Origin: a virus
IMG/VR virus record: IMGVR_UViG_3300035180_002714
Span: 1 to 64,000 of that record
DNA length: 64,000 nucleotides
Strand: one strand, 5' to 3'
The notes beneath the pieces were generated by a model. It was given only the letters and a program-made list of their open reading frames with translations. It was not told the DNA's origin and ran no database searches. Below are positions 25,401 through 33,099 of this stretch, one piece after another (position 1 is the stretch's first letter; each line of letters starts with the position of its first letter). The translations under genes and the position numbers were made by a program.

Positions 25401-26380
25401 CGATGACGACCGAGACGGCCAAGTCCAAGTCCAAGAAGCAGGCGTTCGACTTTGCACGCAACTCCATGTGGTCGGTCGACCCTGATGACTTGTGCATCGT
25501 CGGCGGCAAGTGCTTGCCCAAGGACGAGCAGGGGCCCAACGACACCGAGGAGGATGAGGAGAATTCGCTCTACGACGTCCGACTCCACGAGCCGCTGACG
25601 CCCGAGTTCATCAACAACATCTACGCCGTGGGCGTCGACACTCCCATCATCATCGCCAAGCTCGACGATTTCGCGACGGTCGTCGTGGGGCGGTCGCGTG
25701 TGCGCGCAGCCCGCGTGGCGAACAAGCGTCGCAAGGCCAACGGCGAGCCGCTCATCAAGGTCGACTGCAAGATGAAGCGCGATACCGACGTCGGCCTCAT
25801 GGGCACAATGATCTCCGAGAACGAAGCGCGGCGCGACGACGACATGATGACGAAGATCGGCAAGCTCAAGCGCTTCATGAACAAGGGCGTCTCGCCCGAG
25901 GACGCGGCCATCCGCTTCAACGTGACCCTGGCCACCATCAAGAACTGGCTCGCGTTCGACGACAACGCGCTGGCCGTGACGAAGAAGGCGGTCGAGCAGG
26001 GCAAGATCTCGCCGAGCGCGGCAACGACGCTGGCGCGGATCAAGGAGCCCGAGAAGCAGAAGGAGGCGCTCGAGGCGCTGCTCGAACATGCGCCCGCTGG
26101 CAGCAAGGGCTCGACGCGTGCGGCACGCATCGCTGCGAACAATGCGGGCGCGGGCAACGTCACGGGCGTGACCGACAAGAAGACGCTCAAGACGTTCTTG
26201 GCAGCGGTGCAAGACACCTCCCACCCCAACGCCAGCGAGAAGACGTTGGCGTGGTGGGAAGGGGTCGAAGATACGCTCAAGCTGGTGATCGGCGAGGCCG
26301 CCGATCAACGCTTGCGTACGATTCTCATCGGCGTCTACGCCAAGATCAAGGCGGAGGCGAAGAGCAAGGAGAAGAAGTAG
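25397..26380 (+). CDS. ParB-like nuclease/partition-domain protein
   Basis: 327 aa. The ParB/Srx core is visible: L-T-P-E-F-I-N-N-I...G-V-D-T-P-I-I-I-A (~65-90), the phosphate-binding V-V-V-G-R-S-R-V-R-A-A (~98), and E-N-E-A-R-R-D-D (~140). It is followed by a helix-turn-helix (S-P-E-D-A-A-I-R-F-N-V-T-L-A-T-I-K-N-W, ~165-185). Chromosomal ParB proteins are CTP-dependent clamps, while phage versions often act as nucleases or regulators. No parA is seen nearby, so segregation is unlikely. Start ATG lies in the stop of the GP88-like gene. Confidence 0.8.
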   Translation: MTMTTETAKSKSKKQAFDFARNSMWSVDPDDLCIVGGKCLPKDEQGPNDTEEDEENSLYDVRLHEPLTPEFINNIYAVGVDTPIIIAKLDDFATVVVGRSRVRAARVANKRRKANGEPLIKVDCKMKRDTDVGLMGTMISENEARRDDDMMTKIGKLKRFMNKGVSPEDAAIRFNVTLATIKNWLAFDDNALAVTKKAVEQGKISPSAATTLARIKEPEKQKEALEALLEHAPAGSKGSTRAARIAANNAGAGNVTGVTDKKTLKTFLAAVQDTSHPNASEKTLAWWEGVEDTLKLVIGEAADQRLRTILIGVYAKIKAEAKSKEKK

Positions 26381-26382
26381 CC

Positions 26383-26841
26383 GTGGCCAACACCCTCTCG
26401 AGCGGCGTCAGAACGCGTGACAGTGTCATCAAGGGATCGTTCGACCCGCCCTATCGAGTCAACCGTAGCTTCATGCAGCACCACGACGGCGATGGCTTGG
26501 TGCACGTGTGTGGCTGGTGCTACGGCGCCGACGCCTACGTGACGTGCTGCAAGACACGCTTCGGACCTCAGTTCGTCGTCTACAAAGGTCCGACGTGCCT
26601 GCAGTGCATGCTCTGCAAGGGCTGCCCGGCGTGCGTCGACGGTTACGTCCGCGAGGAGACGATGCAGCTGGGGAAGTGGGTCACCAAGGATGCTCGGCAG
26701 CTGTACCCGTTCGAAATGGACGATCAGCACTTGGTCAACTCGATCAAGAAGCTCATCCGCGACGAAGAGCACTTCAAGGACGACTGGCGTGAGTGGCTCG
26801 AGGTTCTTGGTGCTGAAGCGCAGTTGCGAGGAATGAAATGA
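26383..26841 (+). CDS. GVH-CxxC family member, long form
   Basis: 152 aa, GTG start 2 nt after the ParB-like stop. Residues ~37-85 carry the family pattern: D-G-L-V-H, then C-C near residue 55 and G-P-T-C-L-Q-C-M. They continue into a second cluster C-K-G-C-P-A-C. A helical acidic C-terminus (~95-152) is extra. It is the first isolated copy of the family before the arrays. Metal binding is inferred from the His/Cys spacing. Confidence 0.75.
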   Translation: MANTLSSGVRTRDSVIKGSFDPPYRVNRSFMQHHDGDGLVHVCGWCYGADAYVTCCKTRFGPQFVVYKGPTCLQCMLCKGCPACVDGYVREETMQLGKWVTKDARQLYPFEMDDQHLVNSIKKLIRDEEHFKDDWREWLEVLGAEAQLRGMK

Positions 26842-27122
26842 CGACCAAGAAGATCACGGGCCTGTTCGCGTTCTGGAAGTACCGCTCGTTCCCGTTCGTG
26901 CTCGGTGGCACCGTCGTCGAGATGCGTCCCGACGGGGTCGTGCGCACCAAGGAGTACGGGCACATGTGGTTCGTGCCCATCAAGATCATGCCGATCGAGG
27001 CGGGGAAGAAACTCCTCGCGCAGCTCGAGAAGGTGCGGGCCGACGAACACACCGCGCAAGCACGATTCAACGCCGAGTGGGCCGCGAAGATTCACGCCCT
27101 GCTTCCCGAAGTCAAAGGCTAG
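26838..27122 (+). CDS. Unknown 94-aa protein
   Basis: ATGA overlap with the previous gene. A beta-rich N-terminal half (Y-R-S-F-P-F-V-L-G-G-T-V-V-E-M) is followed by a long helix. No Cys pairs and no family recognised. Confidence 0.75.
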   Translation: MTTKKITGLFAFWKYRSFPFVLGGTVVEMRPDGVVRTKEYGHMWFVPIKIMPIEAGKKLLAQLEKVRADEHTAQARFNAEWAAKIHALLPEVKG

Positions 27123-27144
27123 GTTTATCGCGTTGACGAAGCAG

Positions 27145-27161
27145 GATACAGGCATGGTATC
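27145..27161 (+). promoter_or_regulatory. Leader hairpin upstream of the MazG-like gene
   Basis: GATAC and GTATC form a 5-bp stem with a 7-nt loop in the 47-nt gap before 27170, ending 8 nt from the ATG. TTGACG at 27132 upstream could serve as a -35 element. Weak evidence by itself; it follows the leader-hairpin pattern seen elsewhere. Confidence 0.3.
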
Positions 27162-27169
27162 AACGGACG

Positions 27170-27574
27170 ATGACGCCAAACGAATTTCAGAAGCTCTGCC
27201 TACGGACCGAGGTCACGCCTGCCTTCGTGAACATGCCCGCCGCGACGTCTCAGACGCCTGGTGACCATGACCGCCGAGTGGCGCGGCTGCTTCACGGCAT
27301 GATTGGGGTGTGCACCGAAGCCGGTGAGCTTCAGGACATGGTGAAGAAGCACCTGGTGTACGGAAAATCACTGGACCTCACGAACGTGATGGAGGAGTGC
27401 TTCGACGTCATGTGGTACGTGTCCCTCTGCTTGGACGCGGCGGGCTTCTCGATGGAAGAAGCAATGGAACGCGGGATCGCCAAGCTCCGTGCACGCTACC
27501 CGAATGGCTTCACCGAAGAAGCCGCGCTCAATCGTGACCTGGTCAAGGAGCGAACTGAACTCGAGCGACGCTGA
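27170..27574 (+). CDS. MazG-like nucleotide pyrophosphohydrolase
   Basis: 134 aa. The all-helical MazG/dUTPase-like core is clear: E-A-G-E-L-Q-D-M-V-K-K (E-x-x-E metal site), then Y-G-K-S-L-D-L-T-N-V-M-E-E-C-F-D-V-M-W-Y (E-E-x-x-D, second metal site). Phage MazG-like proteins hydrolyse nucleoside triphosphates, often dGTP/dCTP or the alarmone ppGpp, to adjust the nucleotide pool. It is followed without a gap by an HNH endonuclease. Confidence 0.85.
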   Translation: MTPNEFQKLCLRTEVTPAFVNMPAATSQTPGDHDRRVARLLHGMIGVCTEAGELQDMVKKHLVYGKSLDLTNVMEECFDVMWYVSLCLDAAGFSMEEAMERGIAKLRARYPNGFTEEAALNRDLVKERTELERR

Positions 27575-28083
27575 TGCGTGGACGGCGTCCCAACTACGCG
27601 TGGGTAGACATCGCCCCTGCGGAACGCCTTGCCCGCCTCATGCAGAAGGTGAAAAAGCGCCCTGACGGTTGCTGGGAATGGACCGGCAAACGTTTCAAGA
27701 ACGGGTATGGCCAGATCTGCATCTCGTTCGCACCGCGCGAGCACAGGTACTGCCTGGCGCATCGGGTGATGTGGGAACTGCACTGTGGCCCATTGGGCAA
27801 GAAGAAAGCGCTCCACAAATGTGACCGTCCGTGGTGCGTGCGCCCCGCACATCTATTCAAGGGAACAACTCTAGACAACTGTCTAGACATGCACCGCAAA
27901 GGGCGCGGTAACCCTCCCAAGGGTGAAGCACACGTCCGTTCAAAGCTCACGGTTAAAAAGGTGTTGGCTATCCGTGCTGCGGGTGTACGCGGCGACTTGC
28001 ACCGTGTCATCGCTAAGCGTTTTGGTGTCAGTACCAAACAGGTCACCGTCATCATTCAACGTCAACAATGGAAACACGTATGA
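27574..28083 (+). CDS. HNH homing endonuclease
   Basis: 169 aa starting in the MazG-like stop (TGATG). Motifs: C-W-E-W-T-G-K-R-F-K-N-G-Y-G, A-H-R-V-M-W-E-L, the core L-H-K-C-D-R-P-W-C-V-R-P-A-H-L-F, then a basic linker and a helix-turn-helix (H-R-V-I-A-K-R-F-G-V-S-T-K-Q-V). Same architecture as 19084-19563 and the broken copy at 42465-42950. Confidence 0.88.
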   Translation: MRGRRPNYAWVDIAPAERLARLMQKVKKRPDGCWEWTGKRFKNGYGQICISFAPREHRYCLAHRVMWELHCGPLGKKKALHKCDRPWCVRPAHLFKGTTLDNCLDMHRKGRGNPPKGEAHVRSKLTVKKVLAIRAAGVRGDLHRVIAKRFGVSTKQVTVIIQRQQWKHV

Positions 28084-28113
28084 ACAGCGTCACTGACAGA
28101 CCAGACATGTTGC

Positions 28114-28398
28114 GTGTCCGCCTCCGCGACACGGGGGCCTGGTTCAATCCACGGAGGTAGCGGGAACGACTTCGCGACCGCCCTCGTCGTGGCGGAGCAC
28201 GCGGACCGGGCCGCGTTTGCGCGGCAGGCGCTTGCCGTGAAGCTCCGTGAGCTGGATGCCGCGAGCGCTGAACGTGACCGGTACGGCCTGCTGGCCCACA
28301 ACCTCGCCAAGGAGTGCCGCGACCTCGCCAACCACTGTGCGCAGTTCGACGCGGACCTCGACATGGCGATCAACGGACAGCTGCGGAGGGCGCGGTGA
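28114..28398 (+). CDS. Unknown helical protein, start uncertain
   Basis: Up to 94 aa from GTG 28114; GTG 28189 would give 69 aa and contains all the convincing part (an Ala/Asp-rich helix with H-N-L-A-K-E-C-R-D-L-A-N-H-C). A 26-codon open frame (28080-28160) precedes it and could be a leader or remnant. The next gene starts in its stop (GTGA). Confidence 0.55.
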   Translation: MSASATRGPGSIHGGSGNDFATALVVAEHADRAAFARQALAVKLRELDAASAERDRYGLLAHNLAKECRDLANHCAQFDADLDMAINGQLRRAR

Positions 28399-28652
28399 CG
28401 GTCCGCGGCAACTTCTGGGACGGTGAGACGTTCGTCATCATCGAGAACGACAAGAACCGTGTGACCGGCGACAAGGGCGACAACCTGTTCACACAGGTCA
28501 ACGTTTACGAGCGGAACAGCTCTGACTGGGATTGGGTCGAAATCCTCGTCTGGGACTGCCTCGAGTGGCGTGAGCTGGGCAACTGTGCATTCGAGGCCAT
28601 CATGGGTGTCATCGCAAAGGTCGCTGCGGGTGCCCCGATCGAGCTGACGTGA
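28395..28652 (+). CDS. Unknown 85-aa protein
   Basis: GTG start, GTGA overlap. A beta-type acidic protein rich in Trp (W-D-W-V-E-I-L-V-W-D-C-L-E-W). No family recognised. Confidence 0.72.
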   Translation: MTVRGNFWDGETFVIIENDKNRVTGDKGDNLFTQVNVYERNSSDWDWVEILVWDCLEWRELGNCAFEAIMGVIAKVAAGAPIELT

Positions 28653-28831
28653 AGAAGCCGTCACATCACAAACCCAATGACGCCGCCATCATCGTGGCAG
28701 TGTTGTTCGCTATCGCGGCACTCGCGCAGTGCCTTTCTCCAACCCATGGGCAGTCTGTACAAGACGCCTGCGGCGGTTCCGGAAGCCATCCCGTCACGAT
28801 CGGCGGTGCGATGGTCGTCGGATGCAAATGA
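28649..28831 (+). CDS. Small exported or membrane-anchored protein
   Basis: 60 aa, GTG start in a GTGA overlap. A basic N-terminus (K-K-P-S-H-H-K) is followed by a hydrophobic helix A-I-I-V-A-V-L-F-A-I-A-A-L-A-Q-C, then a Cys/Gly-rich tail with three Cys. It looks like a signal peptide or anchor; the L-A-Q-C end is not a standard lipobox. Function unknown. Confidence 0.65.
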   Translation: MKKPSHHKPNDAAIIVAVLFAIAALAQCLSPTHGQSVQDACGGSGSHPVTIGGAMVVGCK

Positions 28832-28849
28832 CATCTCAAAGGACCAAAC

Positions 28850-29677
28850 ATGTACAGATTTCTGGGCTTCGATTTCTTGGTCGACCCTAAGACGCGCGCG
28901 TACCAAGACAAACTCCGCGACAAGGTGATGACGGAGCGTATGGCGACCGCGGTCGACTGGACGCCGACGACCCCGTGGAAGAAGAGCCTGACGCTCAAGG
29001 CGGCGTCGTGGCCCGCGTGGAACCTCTTCGACGTGCAGCCGACGCTGCGCAACAACGCCAACCACGAGACGGAGCCCGAGGGCAAGTTCATGCCCTCGCC
29101 GAGCGGGCAGTTCCTCTACTGTCTGCGGACCCTCCCGTACAAGACGGGCCTGGCCACGCTGCGGGGCTCCAAGCGCGGAAACGTCTACTTCGATGGGCTG
29201 GTGAGCTTCCCGACCCTGCACGAGAAGCGGCCTGACGGCCTGTGGCGCGAGGAGCCGTGGATGTCCATCACGCCGATGGAGATCATCACGCAGCGCCCCG
29301 GAACACGTCTCGCGAAGGGACACACCGTAGTGGCCGGACTTGGCCTGGGCTGGGGCCTCATGGAAGCGCTCAAGAAGCGCACGGTCAAGAAGGTCACGCT
29401 GGTCGAGCGCTCGCAGGAGCTGGTCGACTGGATTCTGCCGCGCGTGCCGGGCATCGATGCCTACCGCCACAAGCTCGAGGTCATCGTCGGTGATGCTCGC
29501 GACGTGCTGTGGACCCTCGAAGCCGACGTCGCCCTCATCGACATCTTCAAGAACTACGGCAGCAACGAGTTCCACGTCAGCGGCGGCGGGAAATACTTCG
29601 GCGGTAAGCCGATGCACATCCCGACAGTGTGGTGTTGGGGATCGGCGATCCTGGGCGACACCAGGAGTCGGTTCTGA
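28850..29677 (+). CDS. Class I SAM-methyltransferase-like protein
   Basis: 275 aa; AAAGGACC lies upstream of ATG 28850. The Rossmann core is visible in the second half: V-V-A-G-L-G-L-G-W-G-L-M-E-A-L (SAM-binding glycine loop, ~165), V-T-L-V-E-R-S (acidic residue after strand 2), V-G-D-A-R-D-V-L (~213) and A-L-I-D-I-F. This order resembles spermidine-synthase-like methyltransferases. Substrate unknown; small-molecule or nucleic-acid modification are both possible. The next gene may begin at CTG in its stop. Confidence 0.65.
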   Translation: MYRFLGFDFLVDPKTRAYQDKLRDKVMTERMATAVDWTPTTPWKKSLTLKAASWPAWNLFDVQPTLRNNANHETEPEGKFMPSPSGQFLYCLRTLPYKTGLATLRGSKRGNVYFDGLVSFPTLHEKRPDGLWREEPWMSITPMEIITQRPGTRLAKGHTVVAGLGLGWGLMEALKKRTVKKVTLVERSQELVDWILPRVPGIDAYRHKLEVIVGDARDVLWTLEADVALIDIFKNYGSNEFHVSGGGKYFGGKPMHIPTVWCWGSAILGDTRSRF

Positions 29678-29895
29678 ACGTCAAGCGCTGGGACATGGTC
29701 CACATCGTCGCGAAGGACGAGCAGCAGGCACGGCAAGTCAACATGTACGGTGACGAGATGCCAACCGCACACGTCGTCATTGCGGTGTGTGGTCGTCGCG
29801 CCAAGATCTATCCCTATGGCCGCAACAAGCTCACAGAAGACGCGCCCACGTGCATCGTGTGCATCGCAGGAGGTTACCGAGATGGACAAGACTGA
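29674..29895 (+). CDS. GVH-CxxC family member, single copy
   Basis: 73 aa if started at CTG 29674, which overlaps the previous stop (CTGA) and has AGGAG 6 nt upstream; no ATG/GTG/TTG fits as well. Family pattern: D-M-V-H-I-V, central V-C-G, then D-A-P-T-C-I-V-C-I-A-G. Isolated from the arrays. Confidence 0.68.
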   Translation: MNVKRWDMVHIVAKDEQQARQVNMYGDEMPTAHVVIAVCGRRAKIYPYGRNKLTEDAPTCIVCIAGGYRDGQD

Positions 29896-30154
29896 GGTCG
29901 TGAAGAAGTTCGCTGAACAGGTGCGCCGCTCGCTCGACGTCGAGCGCATCAAGGGCTACGAGTTCCCCGACAAGTGCGACGTCGGGACTCTCGTGCTCTC
30001 GTACACACCGACGAGCTACAAGGTCAAAGCACGCATCGACAACATGTCCATCGAAGCGACGATCAAGAAGGAGAGCGAGGCCAAGGACATCATGGAGACG
30101 GTGGGGCATCTCGTGGAGCCCTGGCTGATCAGCTACGCTACCAAGAAGCCCTGA
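29882..30154 (+). CDS. Unknown 90-aa protein
   Basis: ATG 29882 with AGGAGG 9 nt upstream, inside the end of the previous gene. A helix-strand-helix pattern; acidic and basic residues alternate. No family recognised. Confidence 0.75.
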   Translation: MDKTEVVKKFAEQVRRSLDVERIKGYEFPDKCDVGTLVLSYTPTSYKVKARIDNMSIEATIKKESEAKDIMETVGHLVEPWLISYATKKP

Positions 30155-30155
30155 C

Positions 30156-30338
30156 ATGCCGCGCGTCAAACTGTGCTCGAACAGCAAGCACGTCTGGACG
30201 AAGTTGCGCGACGACAAGTTCGAGAAGTGCAACTTCTGCGGAACGTTCTTTCCGTGCAAGGGAAAACGCTGCGGGCACGGTGATTGCGACGCGGCTCGAA
30301 AGCTGGGCATCACTGCCTGGTACAAGGAGTGGATGTGA
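30156..30338 (+). CDS. Small zinc-finger protein
   Basis: 60 aa. C-N-F-C-G (residues ~25-29) and C-G-H-G-D-C-D (~44-50) form a likely zinc site in a basic protein. Two further Cys near the N-terminus and at ~38. No family recognised. Confidence 0.72.
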   Translation: MPRVKLCSNSKHVWTKLRDDKFEKCNFCGTFFPCKGKRCGHGDCDAARKLGITAWYKEWM

Positions 30339-30487
30339 AGTCCAAGAACGCATACACGCCGCTCAAGGCGCTGCAGATGGTCTATGACCGTGCCATGGCA
30401 TCGATGATGTGCATCGACCCCAAGACGGAAGCCGCGCTCGAGAAGGTCCGGCTCCACTACGGGCTCAAAGAGTACAAAGGACCATGA
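30335..30487 (+). CDS. Unknown 50-aa helical protein
   Basis: GTG start in a GTGA overlap. Two predicted helices (P-L-K-A-L-Q-M-V-Y-D-R and T-E-A-A-L-E-K-V-R). It overlaps the next gene by 4 nt. Function unknown. Confidence 0.65.
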   Translation: MKSKNAYTPLKALQMVYDRAMASMMCIDPKTEAALEKVRLHYGLKEYKGP

Positions 30488-30654
30488 CGCTGACGCTCGG
30501 CGACATCTATGAACTAGCGGTCGCGTGGTGTCCAAAGAAAGCCCGTTGGCCGCACCTGATAGAGTGCGCAGATACATGGGGCCCTGCTCATGAGCTAGGG
30601 CATGCGCTCATCGAGACCTCGGATCGTTGGCGAAAAGACGGCTACGGTCGCTGA
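30484..30654 (+). CDS. Small protein with HExxH motif
   Basis: 56 aa. H-E-L-G-H near residue 37 matches the zinc-metallopeptidase motif HExxH, but the protein is too short for a whole peptidase domain and has no visible third ligand. It may be a coincidence or a minimal metal-binding protein. Confidence 0.6.
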   Translation: MTLTLGDIYELAVAWCPKKARWPHLIECADTWGPAHELGHALIETSDRWRKDGYGR

Positions 30655-30883
30655 CCCGGCATGGCTCGAGAAGTGGAACGCCGGCAGCGTCGGCAACACG
30701 TGCGCAGGTGTGTTGATTTTGAGCGCGAACATGTGCAAGCGTTCACGTGACCGAGCCTTCCCGACGATGGAGCAGGACAAGAAGACCGTGTTCGAAACAC
30801 ACAAGACGTTCCTCGACCACCATAACAACGCGCAGGTGAAGTCGTGGGAGATGGTCACTGGGCGTTGGAAGAAGCCGCAATGA
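30602..30883 (+). CDS. Unknown 93-aa protein
   Basis: Overlaps the previous gene by 53 nt. After residue ~18 the codons look like genuine coding sequence (W-L-E-K-W-N-A-G...F-L-D-H-H-N-N-A-Q-V-K-S-W-E), so the start could lie a little later than ATG 30602. No family recognised. Confidence 0.65.
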   Translation: MRSSRPRIVGEKTATVADPAWLEKWNAGSVGNTCAGVLILSANMCKRSRDRAFPTMEQDKKTVFETHKTFLDHHNNAQVKSWEMVTGRWKKPQ

Positions 30884-31062
30884 AGGCCCTCCTGAGCGTC
30901 TGGCTTGGCGTCAGCACCGGAATCGGCATCGCTGCACTGGCGCTCAAGGCAGGTCCGTGGCATCGGGCGATCCCGGGTGCGCTTGCCTGGCCGATGTATC
31001 CGTTCTTGATCGCAGGCTCCTGGGTCCGCTATACCCTCCGCCGGAGGGGTCTTGAGCAATGA
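30880..31062 (+). CDS. Small membrane protein
   Basis: 60 aa. Two hydrophobic segments (L-L-S-V-W-L-G-V-S-T-G-I-G-I-A-A-L-A and A-L-A-W-P-M-Y-P-F-L-I-A-G-S-W) suggest two membrane passes, with a basic C-terminus (R-R-R-G). ATGA overlaps on both sides. Function unknown. Confidence 0.68.
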   Translation: MKALLSVWLGVSTGIGIAALALKAGPWHRAIPGALAWPMYPFLIAGSWVRYTLRRRGLEQ

Positions 31063-31229
31063 TCGAACAGTTGTTGAAGAAGCTGGTGGTCCACCTGCCA
31101 CTGCAAACGGTGCAGGGGTGCGCCCGCTTCTTCCTGTGGAAACGCAGCCTCTACATCCAACTGGACCCACGCGCGACAACACGCCGGTGGTCGCTACACC
31201 GCCGCGACGAAAACCCTCTCGGAAACTAG
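31059..31229 (+). CDS. Unknown 56-aa basic protein
   Basis: ATG 31059 lies in the previous stop (ATGA). Helical, Leu-rich N-terminus (I-E-Q-L-L-K-K-L-V-V-H-L), then an Arg-rich tail. The alternative frame through the same bases (from 31052) is Pro-rich, lacks a matching junction and looks like a shadow. No family recognised. Confidence 0.6.
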   Translation: MIEQLLKKLVVHLPLQTVQGCARFFLWKRSLYIQLDPRATTRRWSLHRRDENPLGN

Positions 31230-31231
31230 AT

Positions 31232-31420
31232 ATGTCCCGTCGCCCCGGATCTGCACGTGAGATCGACCTGCAGTCGTTGAAGCAGGCGAGCGCATGTGTG
31301 TCCCGGGCGATGGAGCTGTTCATCAAGAACACGAAGTTCGATGACCCTGAGGCGGTCGCGCAAGCGGAGCTTGCGTGGCGGTTCTTGGACGAGTTCATCG
31401 ACCGACACGGCGACAAGTAA
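31232..31420 (+). CDS. Unknown 62-aa helical protein
   Basis: ATG 2 nt after the previous stop. An acidic, two-helix protein (D-L-Q-S-L-K-Q-A-S-A-C-V-S-R-A-M). It is followed by a 55-nt gap that starts a new unit. Confidence 0.65.
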   Translation: MSRRPGSAREIDLQSLKQASACVSRAMELFIKNTKFDDPEAVAQAELAWRFLDEFIDRHGDK

Positions 31421-31441
31421 CAGGGGACATGCCCCATTTTC

Positions 31442-31461
31442 GTGCGTCGGCAACGACGCGC
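31442..31461 (+). promoter_or_regulatory. Leader hairpin with GCAA tetraloop
   Basis: GCGTCG-GCAA-CGACGC is a perfect 6-bp stem, extendable by a G-U and a G-C pair, closed by a stable GNRA loop. It ends immediately before AGGAG and 14 nt before ATG 31476. Probably a 5' mRNA structure; see the related leaders at 37073 and 38783. Confidence 0.45.
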
Positions 31462-31475
31462 AGGAGAGCATCGCT

Positions 31476-32255
31476 ATGATCACAATGAAGGACGTCGCGA
31501 ACAGGCCTGGTGTCTGTTGGCGCTACGCGGACAGGGATGCGCCTGACCACGACCCGACGTACAACCGGGTACCCAGCGAAAGTGTCCAGACCCCCGACAA
31601 GTGGACGACCTGGGCGATGGAGCCTGCGGACGCGCCCAGCCTCTACACGAAGGAGCACGGCCATCGCCGCGTCGAGCTGCTCGAGCACTGGTCGACGCAT
31701 CCGACGCCGACGCCGCGGAAGGCCCAGTCGTTCGACGTGAAGTACATGACCGTGCGAACCAACGAGGTCCACGCGGGGCAGTGGTATCTCGGCATCTGGT
31801 CGAGGTCGGGCGAAGCGACCAACATCTGCCGGGGCCTGAACAACGGCGCGCTGAACACCTGCGGCTACCGCGCTGATCGAGGACCCATCCAGGACCCGGG
31901 CTTCGTGATCGTGCTGGTCAACACGGTAGGCAAGACCCTGCGGGTGCCCGCAGCCGCGGTGCGGTCGTGCGTCGACCCGATCGACAAGCTGCTCAAGCAG
32001 CGAGTCGACGGCATGGCAGGCGCGATCTGCTTCACGAACTACGAAGGTGCGCAGCGCACCGAATCGCTCGTGCGCACCAACCACGGCTTCGTGAGCACGA
32101 ACGCCGAGTTCCCTCTCAACGAGGACCAGTGCGCGCTCGCGCGGGAGATCTGGCCGTACGCGCTGCGGCTGCGGGTCGCGCGTGCGGAGTACCAGGAGCG
32201 GCATCGCGTCGTCTGCGACGACGTCGATGAGATGCCGAACATGGTCGATGGCTGA
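31476..32255 (+). CDS. Unknown 259-aa protein
   Basis: ATG 31476 with AGGAG 9 nt upstream. Rich in Trp, Tyr and His in the first third; no conserved metal or nucleotide motif recognised. Four Cys are spread without pairing. It leads a unit that runs into the first GVH-CxxC array. Confidence 0.78.
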   Translation: MITMKDVANRPGVCWRYADRDAPDHDPTYNRVPSESVQTPDKWTTWAMEPADAPSLYTKEHGHRRVELLEHWSTHPTPTPRKAQSFDVKYMTVRTNEVHAGQWYLGIWSRSGEATNICRGLNNGALNTCGYRADRGPIQDPGFVIVLVNTVGKTLRVPAAAVRSCVDPIDKLLKQRVDGMAGAICFTNYEGAQRTESLVRTNHGFVSTNAEFPLNEDQCALAREIWPYALRLRVARAEYQERHRVVCDDVDEMPNMVDG

Positions 32256-32682
32256 CTACTACTGCCAGTTCTCGATCGAAGTGTTGCTTCGCAAAGGCAA
32301 GCAGCCCGCTGTTCGGGAGCTGATGGACGAAGGCATGCGCGTCCGCGGTGAGCTGGACGTGCTGCAACGCTACGACGACCTCGAGGCTCACGGCTTCGAC
32401 TTCGACTTCATCTGGGAGGACGCTACCAAGCTCACGATCTACAGCGAGGGACACGGGAGTGTCGACCACGCGGTCCAGTTTATCGAGGAGCTGGTTCACC
32501 GTAACCTTGCAGTTGAGCCGGTGGCGGTTTACTGGGCCAACACGTGCTCCAAGCCTCGCTGGGATTCGTGCGATGGAGGTGGCGCGTTGATCACGAAGCA
32601 GAAGACGCACTGGTTCATTCCTCGACAGCTCATCGACAACAAGTGGATGCGCATCAAGGCCGAAAGGAAGCGCGGTCGATGA
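32248..32682 (+). CDS. Unknown 144-aa protein
   Basis: Overlaps the previous gene by 8 nt. Mixed alpha/beta with a basic C-terminus (R-I-K-A-E-R-K-R-G-R). No family recognised. Confidence 0.75.
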   Translation: MADYYCQFSIEVLLRKGKQPAVRELMDEGMRVRGELDVLQRYDDLEAHGFDFDFIWEDATKLTIYSEGHGSVDHAVQFIEELVHRNLAVEPVAVYWANTCSKPRWDSCDGGGALITKQKTHWFIPRQLIDNKWMRIKAERKRGR

Positions 32683-32933
32683 AACTTCCGAAGAACCGCA
32701 TCAAGCGGATCCACGTCAACCAGAAGAACCTGCGCGCCAACCGCAAAGACGGTGGACATAGACCACTGACCACGATCCAGACGAGCACCGGGCCGGTCTA
32801 TGCCGACCACGTCGACATCAAAGGTGTTTCGGCGCTGGTGAGCCGGCCCGACAAGCCGTTGCCGTGCGGGGCACGGATCTGGATCGAGACACGCGCACAG
32901 GTCAACTACACCCGGAGGAAGTCCCATGGCTAA
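32679..32933 (+). CDS. Unknown 84-aa basic protein
   Basis: ATGA overlap. A highly basic N-terminus (K-L-P-K-N-R-I-K-R-I-H-V-N-Q-K-N-L-R) precedes a small beta-type part. It resembles small phage nucleic-acid-binding proteins in composition only. Confidence 0.72.
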   Translation: MKLPKNRIKRIHVNQKNLRANRKDGGHRPLTTIQTSTGPVYADHVDIKGVSALVSRPDKPLPCGARIWIETRAQVNYTRRKSHG

Positions 32934-33099
32934 AGCCGCGCTCGAGTACGTCCACGTCATCGACAAGAAGACGCGCAAGTCCATCCACGCTGTCGGACCC
33001 ACGACGAGCCCCGAGCGAACCGCACGCGGCATGTCGATCAACCTCGACCACGACAAGTACGAGTTGGCCGTCAGTCCCGAGAAAGAGTGGATCGAGTGA
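32926..33099 (+). CDS. Unknown 57-aa protein
   Basis: ATG 32926 with CGGAGGAA upstream, overlapping the previous gene by 8 nt. Small mixed-charge protein (Y-V-H-V-I-D-K-K-T-R-K-S). The first array member begins in its stop (GTGA). Confidence 0.68.
   Translation: MAKAALEYVHVIDKKTRKSIHAVGPTTSPERTARGMSINLDHDKYELAVSPEKEWIE

Noticed and set aside
25397-26380. ParB-like protein as evidence of a plasmid-like partition system
   Set aside because: No ParA ATPase or centromere-like repeats nearby; stand-alone ParB-like proteins are common in lytic phages.
28081-28165. tRNA-like sequence with GGTTCAATCC
   Set aside because: The T-arm and acceptor stems do not pair and no anticodon arm can be drawn. 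No convincing tRNA was seen anywhere in the window.
31052-31231. Pro-rich N-terminal extension of the 62-aa gene (start at 31052)
   Set aside because: The overlapping 56-aa frame from 31059 has better codons and an ATGA junction; the extension looks like a shadow.
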